A stretch of 58,584 nt of DNA. Source: Nitrospirae bacterium GWB2_47_37. Its GTDB lineage: Bacteria > Nitrospirota > Thermodesulfovibrionia > Thermodesulfovibrionales > Dissulfurispiraceae. The stretch lies in contig MHDU01000022.1 of assembly GCA_001803635.1 (NCBI GenBank), positions 1 to 58,584 of the forward strand, read 5' to 3'. The position numbers and the translations under genes are program-made. The notes under the pieces were generated by a model that searched no databases, was not told the DNA's origin, and saw nothing but the letters and a program-made list of their open reading frames with translations. Positions 41,095-49,191 of this stretch are shown in pieces (position 1 is the first letter of the stretch; every line of letters starts with the position of its first letter).

Positions 41095-41100
41095 CAGAAG

Positions 41101-41133
41101 GATGCCGGCAATGACTGCCGGCATCTTCTTTTT
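41101..41133. terminator. Rho-independent terminator
   Basis: GATGCCGGCA (41101-41110) and TGCCGGCATC (41116-41125) form a perfect ten-pair stem with a five-base loop followed by TTCTTTTTAT. It ends the plus-strand transcript and may also stop the convergent oxidase operon, whose last gene ends at 41141. Confidence 0.85.
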
Positions 41134-41140
41134 ATAAGTC

Positions 41141-42352
41141 TTACAAATAATTCCTTACCGATGTTACGACTCCTAAACTCACAACAACGACTATCCACGC
41201 CAAAAGCAACGCAATGCTTATCTTTCCCCATTTGTCGATCGACGGCGAGGGAACATATTCTCCGGTCGTCTTGCCGGATTTATAGGCTATTGTCAGCATA
41301 TAGCCGGCTATTATAAGCCCCATCACGAATGTGGACAAAAAAAGCGCGGTGCTTCCAAGATCGATGTTCAGCTTATAATCGAATATCGAATAATCGAAGC
41401 GTCTAAGATACGTCATCCTCAGCGCCTCTCTCGTATACGACATTCCGAATACGGTCAGAAACGCTCCGATAACCGCAGGAACGGCGTATTTAAACGGGTC
41501 TTTCTGAGCATTATTAAGGAAGAACAACAATGAAACTCCAAGCCCTGCTCCCACAAGGAAAAACGGATTAACAAAAAACTTGAATTCGAGCGGCAGGCTG
41601 AAAAGCCACCAGAAGCCGACACCTGCCTGAATTGCCGTGAATACGAATGCCATTTTCGCGCCCATCCTCGCAACCCATTGCAGATATTCCTTATCCGAAT
41701 CCGCCCTGTCTTTGAAATACCATGCGTAAAGCATAAGGAATACGCCTGTAAGCGCGAATGAAGGGATCATGAAATGGAGGAATCGCGGGATATGGAATGT
41801 GTGCAAAGCCGTTCCTGATGTATCTATCGAATTCCCGCTTATATACCATCCGAACCATTTCTCGGGCTGAAGGAGTTGATAGCCGAGCACATGCATTATT
41901 ATGCCCGCAAGTATAAAAAGAGCGAGCGCTCCTATGCCGAATGCCGCGAAGCCCCCTCCTCTCGAATCCCTCTTCAGATAAAAAACATATACCATGCTGT
42001 AACCGAGCATCATTATCAATATGAACGCCATAACCCACGCGCCGGAAATCATATTGGAAGCGTACCAGAACGGATCGTACACGACCTGCACAAAGAGGAG
42101 CGGAGCCACGCCCAGAAGTATGGCCATCGAGATATTGGCCGTAGTTGCCCGTATCATGGATTTCGAGAGCCGCTTCCAGTAATCATCTCCCTTTATATAG
42201 CCGTATACCGAAAGGAACGACGTGCCGAGCACGAAGTTGACGAACATTATATGAAGAGCGAAGGTAAGCACCATGAGCACCTGAAATAATACGGGATAAA
42301 ACGGAATGCCCATGGGATCCTGCAATGCCTTTATCATTGTGCCTATTTCCAT
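41141..42352 (-). CDS. Membrane subunit II of a bd-like oxidase
   Basis: The 403-residue protein has about nine to ten transmembrane segments. The first, LTFALHIMFVNFVLGTSFLSVYG, resembles CydA helix I with a possible haem-ligand histidine (about 33). Further histidines are in IIMHVLGYQLLQPEKWFGWYISG and LHTFHIPRFLHFMIPSFALTGVF. It begins 11 bases after the gene for the cytochrome c-fused subunit and ends the operon. Similar pairs are described as bd-like oxidases in Nitrospira and relatives. It is not a standard CydB. Haem content and electron donor are inferred only. Confidence 0.6.
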   Translation of the reverse strand: MEIGTMIKALQDPMGIPFYPVLFQVLMVLTFALHIMFVNFVLGTSFLSVYGYIKGDDYWKRLSKSMIRATTANISMAILLGVAPLLFVQVVYDPFWYASNMISGAWVMAFILIMMLGYSMVYVFYLKRDSRGGGFAAFGIGALALFILAGIIMHVLGYQLLQPEKWFGWYISGNSIDTSGTALHTFHIPRFLHFMIPSFALTGVFLMLYAWYFKDRADSDKEYLQWVARMGAKMAFVFTAIQAGVGFWWLFSLPLEFKFFVNPFFLVGAGLGVSLLFFLNNAQKDPFKYAVPAVIGAFLTVFGMSYTREALRMTYLRRFDYSIFDYKLNIDLGSTALFLSTFVMGLIIAGYMLTIAYKSGKTTGEYVPSPSIDKWGKISIALLLAWIVVVVSLGVVTSVRNYL

Positions 42353-42363
42353 GATTTTCCTCC

Positions 42364-43674
42364 TTACCTGTTAAGAGAGACAATATAGGCCGCAAGCGCC
42401 TTTTTTTCCGCTGATGTACCGTGAAACGGCGGCATATATGGAATTGCGCCCAGAGAGTCGATAAAACCTTCGGCTGCCTCCGCTTCCGTGAAGCCGAGCC
42501 TCTTTACCATTTGAGGCAGCGGCCTTAATCCCTTTTGCTCAAGCACATGGCAGGCCGAACACTCTATAAGGGCGATCAGCTTTCCTGCCTGAAGCATATT
42601 GTCTTTGTTTATGTTCCTTAAACCTTCGGGAACGAACGGAGAAACCTTCAATATGCCTTTTTCATTAATAACATCGGCCTCCGATTTTACGCCCTTGGGC
42701 TTTACATCAGCCGCAATTATCTGGTTTGAATACATATACTGGGATATGACATATGGCTTTCTGAACAACTCTCTCGTCCTTTCCGCCGACCATATTCCGG
42801 CAAAGAGAACTGCAATCGCCAAAACGGCAGGCACAAGCCTTATGGAAAGCGGCTTTATATGGGCATACAAGAAATACAGGATCATCGCGAACAATGAGAT
42901 CAATACGCCTGTCTTAAGGCCCTTCGGCACGATAATAGATCGAAGCAGGTCGGCATTTTCAGGGATGGTATTCAGATACCAGAATGCCGCGATCACGGCT
43001 AAAATCAATCCGCCGGCGCCCCATTTCGACGCAGTCTTCACAACCAGCCTTTTCACGTCTTCGTTCTTAAGCCTCGTTGCTGCGATAATGGCATAAACGG
43101 CGCCTATCGCGAACATGACGGTTGTTCTTAAGAATAACTGCGACCAGTATGTCTGGTTAAAGAAGCCGTCAAAGAAATTTCCGGTCTGAACCCATTTGCC
43201 CGGAGAGAGCATAAAGGCTAAAATGCCGGTAATTATTATCATTGTTATCCACGAAGCTATCGCGAATATCCATCCGATCTTAAGATGGGTTTTAATATTC
43301 ACTTTGCCGAGGGTGTAATAATAGATGAATATGCCGGTCACTTCTATAATGAAGAAGACCCATTCCGTGGCCCATCCCCACACATAATTGTGGATCAAAG
43401 CCGATATTCCCCTCGGATTTGTCGCGGTTGCGGCATACCATATGCCGACACCGCTCAGTGAGCCGAAGACATAAGCGAAGATAAGCAGAAACAGCGTGTA
43501 CTTTTTGACGAATTCAAGAAGCTCCGGCCTGTTTTCCCTGTACGACTTTGTCTCGACATAGATGTTGAACCACATGGCGCTGACAGAAAGGTGGGACGGG
43601 AGCATGTGAAAGGTGGAGATAATCGCCAGTATGATACCGGCGCTAAGATTCGGCACTTCCCATATCGGATACAT
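42364..43674 (-). CDS. bd-like oxidase subunit I with C-terminal cytochrome c domain
   Basis: The 436-residue protein has about eight transmembrane segments with His residues in ISTFHMLPSHLSVSAMWF and a CydA-like GIWYAATATNPRGISALIHNY, then a soluble C-terminal domain with the haem c motif CSACH at about 365-369 and a likely Met ligand in IPYMPPFHG. A covalent haem on a CydA-like subunit suggests oxidation of cytochrome c, or an internal relay, where classical bd takes electrons from quinol. It follows an Rrf2 regulator gene by 57 bases and pairs with the membrane protein downstream. Oxygen as acceptor is inference. Confidence 0.65.
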   Translation of the reverse strand: MYPIWEVPNLSAGIILAIISTFHMLPSHLSVSAMWFNIYVETKSYRENRPELLEFVKKYTLFLLIFAYVFGSLSGVGIWYAATATNPRGISALIHNYVWGWATEWVFFIIEVTGIFIYYYTLGKVNIKTHLKIGWIFAIASWITMIIITGILAFMLSPGKWVQTGNFFDGFFNQTYWSQLFLRTTVMFAIGAVYAIIAATRLKNEDVKRLVVKTASKWGAGGLILAVIAAFWYLNTIPENADLLRSIIVPKGLKTGVLISLFAMILYFLYAHIKPLSIRLVPAVLAIAVLFAGIWSAERTRELFRKPYVISQYMYSNQIIAADVKPKGVKSEADVINEKGILKVSPFVPEGLRNINKDNMLQAGKLIALIECSACHVLEQKGLRPLPQMVKRLGFTEAEAAEGFIDSLGAIPYMPPFHGTSAEKKALAAYIVSLNR

Positions 43675-43730
43675 AACCTAACCTCCAAATAAATGGTTTC
43701 AGGGCATTTTAGGTAAATTGTATCACTTAA

Positions 43731-44126
43731 TTATTTGAATTGCGAGAAATTTCTTTTTTTGAACATGTCTTCGACTTCTTTTCTCAATTCGACCCATATG
43801 GGATGTATTTTGCATTTAGCGCTCAAGCCGCACTCTTTTTTATCCACGGCGCAGACATTCATGGCGACAGGGCCTTCGACCGCCTCGATAACGTCATAGA
43901 TGGTTATATCTTCCGGCATTCCGGCGAGTTGAAAACCGCCCTTGACTCCCCTGTACGACTGCAATATATTTGCCCGCGCGAGTTTCTGGACGATCTTCGC
44001 GAGGAAGCTTTTAGGAATGCACATCTCACGCGCTATCTCATCAACCATCGTCACTTCATCCGGTTTCCTCGCGAGGTAATACACACACCTTATCGCGTAA
44101 TCCGTCTCTCGGGTAATCTGCATCAT
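43731..44126 (-). CDS. Rrf2-family regulator with Fe-S cysteines, upstream of the bd-like oxidase
   Basis: The 131-residue protein starts ITRETDYAIRCVYYLA and has a winged helix (MCIPKSFLAKIVQKLARANILQSYRGVKGGFQLA). Three cysteines, CAVDKKECGLSAKC (C-x6-C-x5-C), match the [2Fe-2S] or [4Fe-4S] site of IscR/NsrR/RsrR-type sensors. It is 57 bases before the bd-like genes and after ccoS on the same strand, and probably controls the oxidase in response to O2, NO or Fe-S status. A second Rrf2 with the same cysteine spacing sits at the other end of the cluster. Confidence 0.9.
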   Translation of the reverse strand: MMQITRETDYAIRCVYYLARKPDEVTMVDEIAREMCIPKSFLAKIVQKLARANILQSYRGVKGGFQLAGMPEDITIYDVIEAVEGPVAMNVCAVDKKECGLSAKCKIHPIWVELRKEVEDMFKKRNFSQFK

Positions 44127-44133
44127 GATGTAA

Positions 44134-44139
44134 ATTATA
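44134..44139 (-). promoter_or_regulatory. -10 box of the rrf2 gene before the bd-like oxidase
   Basis: A perfect TATAAT on the minus strand ends eight bases before the ATG at 44126. No clear -35 box or ribosome site is visible, so transcription probably starts at or next to the start codon. Confidence 0.4.
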
Positions 44140-44160
44140 ACCGAATTGAACTATTTTCGC

Positions 44161-44304
44161 CTACTCGTCATCGTCTTCAAGCATCCTGTATTTAGGCCCC
44201 TCCGGGTCTTCATACTGTCCGCTCCTTACAGCCCACATGAAAAAGAGCCACGCTCCTATGCCGAGGATTATGGATAATGCGATTAAAAAGAAAAGCGTCC
44301 ACAT
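44161..44304 (-). CDS. ccoS: cbb3 oxidase assembly protein CcoS
   Basis: The 47-residue protein MWTLFFLIALSIILGIGAWLF continues to FMWAVRSGQYEDPEGPKYRMLEDDDE. One membrane helix and the EGPKYRMLEDDDE tail are the CcoS signature. CcoS is needed for cofactor insertion into cbb3 oxidase. It starts two bases after the ccoI stop behind GGGAGGA, the classical ccoI-ccoS pairing. Confidence 0.93.
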   Translation of the reverse strand: MWTLFFLIALSIILGIGAWLFFMWAVRSGQYEDPEGPKYRMLEDDDE

Positions 44305-44306
44305 AA

Positions 44307-46757
44307 TTACGATGTCCTCCCTTGGGCAGGCATTTTGAGTCTCAGGGAATTGATTACTACAAGAAGGGAACTCGCCGCCATTGCGCCCGCCGCTATAATC
44401 GGATGCAGAATTCCAGCGACTGCAAGCGGGATCGAAATGATATTGTAAAAAAACGCCCAGAAGATATTTTGTTTTATTACGCTATACGCCCTTCGTGATA
44501 TACGGATAAAGTAAGGGATAAGCCTGAGATCGTTCCTTACCAAGACCGCATCCGCGCTCTCCATAGCTATATCCGTTCCCCTGCCCATTGCTATGCCCAC
44601 CGATGATTCCGTAAGGGCAGGCGCATCGTTAATGCCGTCGCCGACCATCATTACCTTCTGACCGTTCCGCTGCATCTTCTCTATAATTTCTTTTTTCCTG
44701 ACCGGAGACGCCTCGGATAATGCGTTGCTTATACCCGCCTTTGATGCTATCGAAGATGTAGTAGTCCTGTTATCTCCGCTTATCATGGATATATCGAGAT
44801 CCATTTCTCTAATATCCTTAACCGCTTCTATCGCCTCTTCCCTGATCATATCCGATATAACAAAAGCCGCCCTCACCTTTTTATCCCATGCGGCATATAC
44901 TACCGTATCGCCCGCTTCCTCAAATCGCACTGCATCGCTATGGGATAATCCGATACAGCCCTCTTCCGGCATAAACGTCATGCTGCCTATTATAATTGTT
45001 TTGCCGTCTACAACTCCCTTGACTCCACGACCCGGAACCGCCTTAAAATCTGAAACAGTAAAGATTTTCAATCCGCGCGCTGCTTCGACAATCGAACGCC
45101 CTATGCTGTGCTCCGAAACACTTTCAATAGAGGCGGCGACAGAAAGTATGTAAGCCACTTCCGTATCCGGATCGAACTTAATGATCTCCTTCAACGCAGG
45201 TTTTCCTGCCGTTATAGTGCCGGTTTTATCGAATACCACATGAGTGAGCCTACTCGCATTTTCTATTACCTCTCCTCCCCTTATCAATATCCCCTTCGAT
45301 GAAGCGCTACCCGTAAATATCAATACTGCGAGCGGAGTTGCGAGTCCGAGACTGCACGGACACGCTATGACAAGCACTGAAATGCCGGTCATTAATGCGC
45401 TGTGAGCGGACGCCCCCGATAAGAGGTATCCTATCACCGTCAAAAAGGCGATAATCAATATCGCCGGAACAAAATAGCCTACGATCCTGTCGGCCAATAT
45501 CTGTATCCGGGGTTTTCTTGCCTGCGCGTCTTCCACGGCGCGTATAATGCCCGCAAGCACTGTCTCGTTGCCGGTCTTTTTAACTTTAAAAGCAATAGCG
45601 CCGTACAGGTTCAGGCTCCCGCCGATGACTTCGGAGCCCGGTACTTTAAAAACAGGTTTCGATTCTCCGGTAATAATCGATTCGTCCGTTTCCGATTCTC
45701 CGCTCATAACGATTCCATCAAAAGGAATCCTTTCACCGGGAACAATCCGAATCATATCTCCTTTTTTTATATCGGCTATCGGAATGACTTCATGTTTCCC
45801 CGCTTCACCGCGTAAAACCTTCGCCTCCTTGGGACTCAGCCCGGATAACCGTTCGATGGTCTCGGACGCCTTGCCTTTAGCAGTCGCTTCTATATATCTC
45901 CCGAGAAGTATCAATGTTATTATCATCGCCGCGGTGTCGAAATAAACCTTCCCGCCGGTCAGCATCTGGTATACGCTGAATACAAAAGCCGAACCCGCCC
46001 CTACCGTTATAAGCGAATCCATATTAAAGTGCAGGCTCTTAAGACCTCTGAATGTATTTTTAAGGAACGGCATTCCCGAATAAAATATAATCGGGATTGT
46101 CAGCACGAGGGATATTATCTCGAACAGCAGCCTGAAGTTGGAATCGATCCCCTGAAAATAGCCTGCATAAAGGGCGACCGAGTAAATCATCAACTGTGAA
46201 GACAGGAATCCGGCTGTCCCGAATCTCACGAGGAGGTCTTTAGCCTCCGCGTGCCGACGCTTGAACTGCTCGGATTCGGAATACGGTTTCGGATTATAAC
46301 CTATTGATGCTATTCGCCTGAGGATATTATCAAATCCGATAATTTCAGGGTTCCACTTTACCCTTGCCTTATTGGTCGCATAGTTGACACGCGCGTATTC
46401 CACTCCTTCCGTCTTAATCAATATCCTCTCGTTAAGCCAGACGCAGGAAGCGCAGCGGATATTGTCTATGAAAATATCTATCTCTTTATATTTCTTTTCC
46501 TCTTGCCCTTTTTCCGTTACATCCCTTACATGTTCCGCAAAGGGTTTAATATCTATTTCTTTACCGAACAGTGATGATTCTATGCCGCCGTCATCCCATT
46601 TACGTCTTTTATAAAAATCGGATAGTCCCTCCGATTGGATAAGCGTATAAATACCCCCGCAGCCGTTACAGCAGAATACGCGGCTCTGTCCGTTCACTCC
46701 GTAATAAACGGCATCCCGTTCAGGGAATGTTAAGAGACAGTGGTCACATTTAAGCAT
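44307..46757 (-). CDS. ccoI: Copper-translocating P-type ATPase CcoI (FixI)
   Basis: From ATG 46757 the protein has 816 residues. The N-terminus holds the CcoI-type metal-binding domain (KCDHCLLTF, RVFCCNGCGGIYTLI) and an HMA domain with CASCVWLN. Eight membrane segments, the copper motif IACPCSLGLATPLA, the phosphorylation site FDKTGTITAGKP, HP motif SEHSIGRS and the GDGINDAPAL hinge follow. CcoI delivers copper for the CuB site of cbb3 oxidase. It overlaps the SafE-like gene by eight bases; a TTG at 46766 is an alternative start. Confidence 0.95.
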   Translation of the reverse strand: MLKCDHCLLTFPERDAVYYGVNGQSRVFCCNGCGGIYTLIQSEGLSDFYKRRKWDDGGIESSLFGKEIDIKPFAEHVRDVTEKGQEEKKYKEIDIFIDNIRCASCVWLNERILIKTEGVEYARVNYATNKARVKWNPEIIGFDNILRRIASIGYNPKPYSESEQFKRRHAEAKDLLVRFGTAGFLSSQLMIYSVALYAGYFQGIDSNFRLLFEIISLVLTIPIIFYSGMPFLKNTFRGLKSLHFNMDSLITVGAGSAFVFSVYQMLTGGKVYFDTAAMIITLILLGRYIEATAKGKASETIERLSGLSPKEAKVLRGEAGKHEVIPIADIKKGDMIRIVPGERIPFDGIVMSGESETDESIITGESKPVFKVPGSEVIGGSLNLYGAIAFKVKKTGNETVLAGIIRAVEDAQARKPRIQILADRIVGYFVPAILIIAFLTVIGYLLSGASAHSALMTGISVLVIACPCSLGLATPLAVLIFTGSASSKGILIRGGEVIENASRLTHVVFDKTGTITAGKPALKEIIKFDPDTEVAYILSVAASIESVSEHSIGRSIVEAARGLKIFTVSDFKAVPGRGVKGVVDGKTIIIGSMTFMPEEGCIGLSHSDAVRFEEAGDTVVYAAWDKKVRAAFVISDMIREEAIEAVKDIREMDLDISMISGDNRTTTSSIASKAGISNALSEASPVRKKEIIEKMQRNGQKVMMVGDGINDAPALTESSVGIAMGRGTDIAMESADAVLVRNDLRLIPYFIRISRRAYSVIKQNIFWAFFYNIISIPLAVAGILHPIIAAGAMAASSLLVVINSLRLKMPAQGRTS

Positions 46758-47427
46758 TGACTGCAATACTCCTCCAGATAAAATACAATCCCATAAGCGT
46801 AATCATAATACCTCCGGCCTTATACATCCGCTCCCTGAACCTTACGCTTATTCGCTTAACGGCAATACCGAATAACAATAAGGCCGGCACCGTTCCCAAG
46901 CCGAAGCAGACCGAAAGCGCCATGCCCTGTAAAAGATCGGACGCGCCCGCAGCCGCAATAAATGCCGAATACGACAGACCGCAGGGAAGGAATCCCATCA
47001 ATATGCCGAACGGATAATAACGCCATGACGATTCCGATTCGAGGACGGCTTTTACCGCCCTTATGACAGTACCGCTATGCCTTTCGATAAAATTCATTCC
47101 CTTTAAAACGCCTAAAACACCGAGCCCCATTATGATCATAATTATGCCCGCAGTTATTGCCGCAAAATCCTGAATCCCGGCTATTCCGGCAGCGGCATTC
47201 ACAAAAGAACCGGTGAATCCCATGAACGCCCCTACGAAGGAATAAGTTGTGATGCGTCCTGTGTTGTAAAGGATGTGGGGTAAAACAGCGGTGCGCCGGC
47301 CGTCAGTGCTTTGCGCGTGTAACGCATACGATGCGACGAGCGGACCGCACATGCCTATGCAATGGCCGAATCCGCCGAGAAATCCCGAACCGAACATAAG
47401 TATATAAAGCGAATCAGTATGAAACAT
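46750..47427 (-). CDS. SafE/DsbD-like membrane protein of the cbb3 cluster
   Basis: From ATG 47427 the protein has 225 residues and six membrane segments. GGFGHCIGMCGPLVASYAL with two cysteines and GFLPCGLSYSAFIAAAGA with a third match the sulfite exporter TauE/SafE-like (UreH/DsbD) family often encoded beside ccoI. In cbb3 clusters it is thought to help copper supply or thiol balance. It overlaps the YtkA-like gene by 14 bases and ccoI by eight. A start at 47463 is possible but would overlap by 50 bases. Confidence 0.85.
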   Translation of the reverse strand: MFHTDSLYILMFGSGFLGGFGHCIGMCGPLVASYALHAQSTDGRRTAVLPHILYNTGRITTYSFVGAFMGFTGSFVNAAAGIAGIQDFAAITAGIIMIIMGLGVLGVLKGMNFIERHSGTVIRAVKAVLESESSWRYYPFGILMGFLPCGLSYSAFIAAAGASDLLQGMALSVCFGLGTVPALLLFGIAVKRISVRFRERMYKAGGIMITLMGLYFIWRSIAVNA

Positions 47428-47845
47428 TAAAAATAAAATCCGCCTTTTTATTATTACCGGCATCAGGCAGATAAACCGTAGCCCGCCACAGTTTCCTACC
47501 GCTCGGACATTTAGGTATGACGCCTTTCCCTTTATATGTGTCGTCGGCTGTTTTTTTCAATACGACCTTATTTTTGCCCATATACATGCCGGGCATGCCG
47601 AGATCGAGAATTAATCTATCGGCTGTCTTCCCCCTGAGAGTTACGGTGAAAGAAAGTTCTTTCATGACTTTTACGGGTCTTGGAGTTATGTCCAATATGA
47701 TTTCGGAAGCGCCTATCCTCTTAGTGCAGGGGCCCGAATCTATATTGCAGTCAGGCATATCCTGAGCGGCGGCATGAGGAGAGAAACCGCAGGGCAGAAG
47801 AAATACCGAAATAATAAAACAGAACAGCAAAAATTTTATTTTCAT
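47414..47845 (-). CDS. YtkA/FixH-like periplasmic protein
   Basis: The 143-residue protein has an N-terminal signal (FLLFCFIISVFLLPCGFSPHAAA) and a beta-sandwich domain resembling FixH/YtkA: DITPRPVKVMKELSFTVTL, LDLGMPGMYMGKNKVVLKK and GVIPKCPSGRKLWRATVYLP. The Met-x2-Met-x-Met run and the cysteine could bind copper. A true FixH is encoded separately at 51774, so this looks like a second copper-handling member of the cluster. Confidence 0.75.
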   Translation of the reverse strand: MKIKFLLFCFIISVFLLPCGFSPHAAAQDMPDCNIDSGPCTKRIGASEIILDITPRPVKVMKELSFTVTLRGKTADRLILDLGMPGMYMGKNKVVLKKTADDTYKGKGVIPKCPSGRKLWRATVYLPDAGNNKKADFIFNVSY

Positions 47846-47866
47846 CTTCCCTGCCCTCAGTCTAAT

Positions 47867-48946
47867 CTAAATCAACCATTTTATCAGCAGGAAACTGAAT
47901 ACGGTTATAAAGCCTGTCGTAAAAATGCTTAAAAAAAGCGGCCTGAAACCTACCTTCAGAAGCTGCCTGAAGTCCGTCTCGAGCCCCATCCCTGCCATCG
48001 CCATGGTCAAAAGGAACACGTCAAAAAATTCTATCCAGTGAACGGCCTTCGGAGTAAAGAACTGCAGTGAATTCAGAACGACCATTCCTAAAAAACCGAG
48101 CAAAAAAAACGGAAAGGTGATGCTCTTCTCCTCTTCCGCGCCTCCGTGTTTTATTACGCCCCTGTTCACAAGATATGAAAGGATTAATGTAACCGGAATA
48201 AGGGCCGCGACACGGGTAAGCTTTACGAGAATACCGATCTCCCCGCTTTTATCTCCTCCGCCGAAAGCCGCCGTTACCACCTGCGCGACTTCGTGAATGG
48301 ATGCCCCTGTCCAGTAACCGTACTGTATATCCGTAATGGGCAGCATATCCGCCTTGAACATAAACGGATACAATAGCATTGAAATGGTGCCGAATACGGT
48401 TATCGAGCTTATCGCCACTATTATGTCTTCATCCTTCGACCTCGTGATCGCGCCTGCCGTGAGAATCGCGGACGCCCCGCATATGGATGTGCCTGTGCCT
48501 ATCAGCAGGGAAGACGCAGGAGATACCTTCAGGAGTTTTCCGATTATGACGGCAAACAAAAAGGTCAAAAACAGCGGCGCGAGCGCGACAATAAGTCCTT
48601 CCCATCCGAGGCCTATGATCTTGTCAAAGGTTATCCTGATGCCGAGGAGGGCTACCGCGAATCTCAGCACCTGCCTCATGGAGAAAAAAATCCCGGCTTT
48701 ATAGGCCGACGGGATAATAAAGGCGTTTCTCAAGAGTATGCCTATACCCATCGAGGCGATCAACGGAGTGACATAGGTAAGCTTTGCGCCGGTGTGCAGC
48801 GCAAGCGCCGCAATCGCTGCCGTCAGCATAAGGCCGGGCATCATAGCCTCTACATGCGGCGGGAGAAAAAATCTCGTCTTGATGGCTAATCCGCCGTTTG
48901 TTTCCGCCGCCTGCTCACAGGCTTCGATCTTATTTTTTTCGCTCAT
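47867..48946 (-). CDS. YeiH/UPF0324 family membrane protein (putative sulfate exporter)
   Basis: From ATG 48946 the protein has 359 residues with about ten transmembrane segments. GIGILLRNAFIIP, LRFAVALLGIRITF, GTGTSICGASAILTAGAITRSKDEDIIVAISSITVFGTI and GASIHEVAQVVTAAFGGG are UPF0324 hallmarks. Relatives are annotated as sulfate exporters beside sulfite or taurine breakdown genes; direct proof of transport is thin. Its place inside a cbb3/Rieske cluster is unusual. It overlaps the small protein gene by 17 bases. An ATG at 48976 is possible. Confidence 0.85.
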   Translation of the reverse strand: MSEKNKIEACEQAAETNGGLAIKTRFFLPPHVEAMMPGLMLTAAIAALALHTGAKLTYVTPLIASMGIGILLRNAFIIPSAYKAGIFFSMRQVLRFAVALLGIRITFDKIIGLGWEGLIVALAPLFLTFLFAVIIGKLLKVSPASSLLIGTGTSICGASAILTAGAITRSKDEDIIVAISSITVFGTISMLLYPFMFKADMLPITDIQYGYWTGASIHEVAQVVTAAFGGGDKSGEIGILVKLTRVAALIPVTLILSYLVNRGVIKHGGAEEEKSITFPFFLLGFLGMVVLNSLQFFTPKAVHWIEFFDVFLLTMAMAGMGLETDFRQLLKVGFRPLFLSIFTTGFITVFSFLLIKWLI

Positions 48947-49118
48947 GTCCGCCGGCACCTGCAGCCTCGTCGTCATCGTTCAGCATCTTATATTTAGGGT
49001 TCTCGAAATGCTCCAATTCGCTCTTTTTACGCGGTTTATAATAATGGACAACGATTATTATAAAAACGATAAAAAGAACTGCTGTAATACCGAAATTAAT
49101 CCAACCGCTCCACTGCAT
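48930..49118 (-). CDS. Small CcoQ/CcoS-like membrane protein
   Basis: The 62-residue protein (MQWSGWINFGITAVLFIVFI at the start) has one membrane helix, then HYYKPRKKSELEHFENPKYKMLNDDDEAAG. The YKPRKKSELE stretch resembles CcoQ, while ENPKYKMLNDDDE resembles the CcoS tail encoded 4.7 kb away (EGPKYRMLEDDDE). It is encoded after the haem protein gene, from which a 14-pair hairpin separates it. GTG at 49127 is another possible start. It is probably a cbb3 accessory protein. Confidence 0.65.
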   Translation of the reverse strand: MQWSGWINFGITAVLFIVFIIIVVHYYKPRKKSELEHFENPKYKMLNDDDEAAGAGGHERKK

Positions 49119-49145
49119 CTCCTTCACGCTCCTTTGCGTTTATAA

Positions 49146-49178
49146 CTCTCCGCTTCCCTCCGCAAGGGAAGCGGAGAG
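49146..49178. other. Intercistronic 14-pair hairpin
   Basis: CTCTCCGCTTCCCT (49146-49159) and AGGGAAGCGGAGAG (49165-49178) pair perfectly around a five-base loop. There is no U-run on the minus strand, so it is more likely an mRNA-stabilising or attenuating structure between the haem protein gene and the small membrane protein gene than a full terminator. Confidence 0.6.
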
Positions 49179-49191
49179 CGTAAGACCTATA

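Noticed and set aside
46766-46766. TTG as the ccoI start
   Set aside because: The ribosome site would be only two to three bases away; ATG 46757 is better spaced and begins right at the family KCDHC motif.
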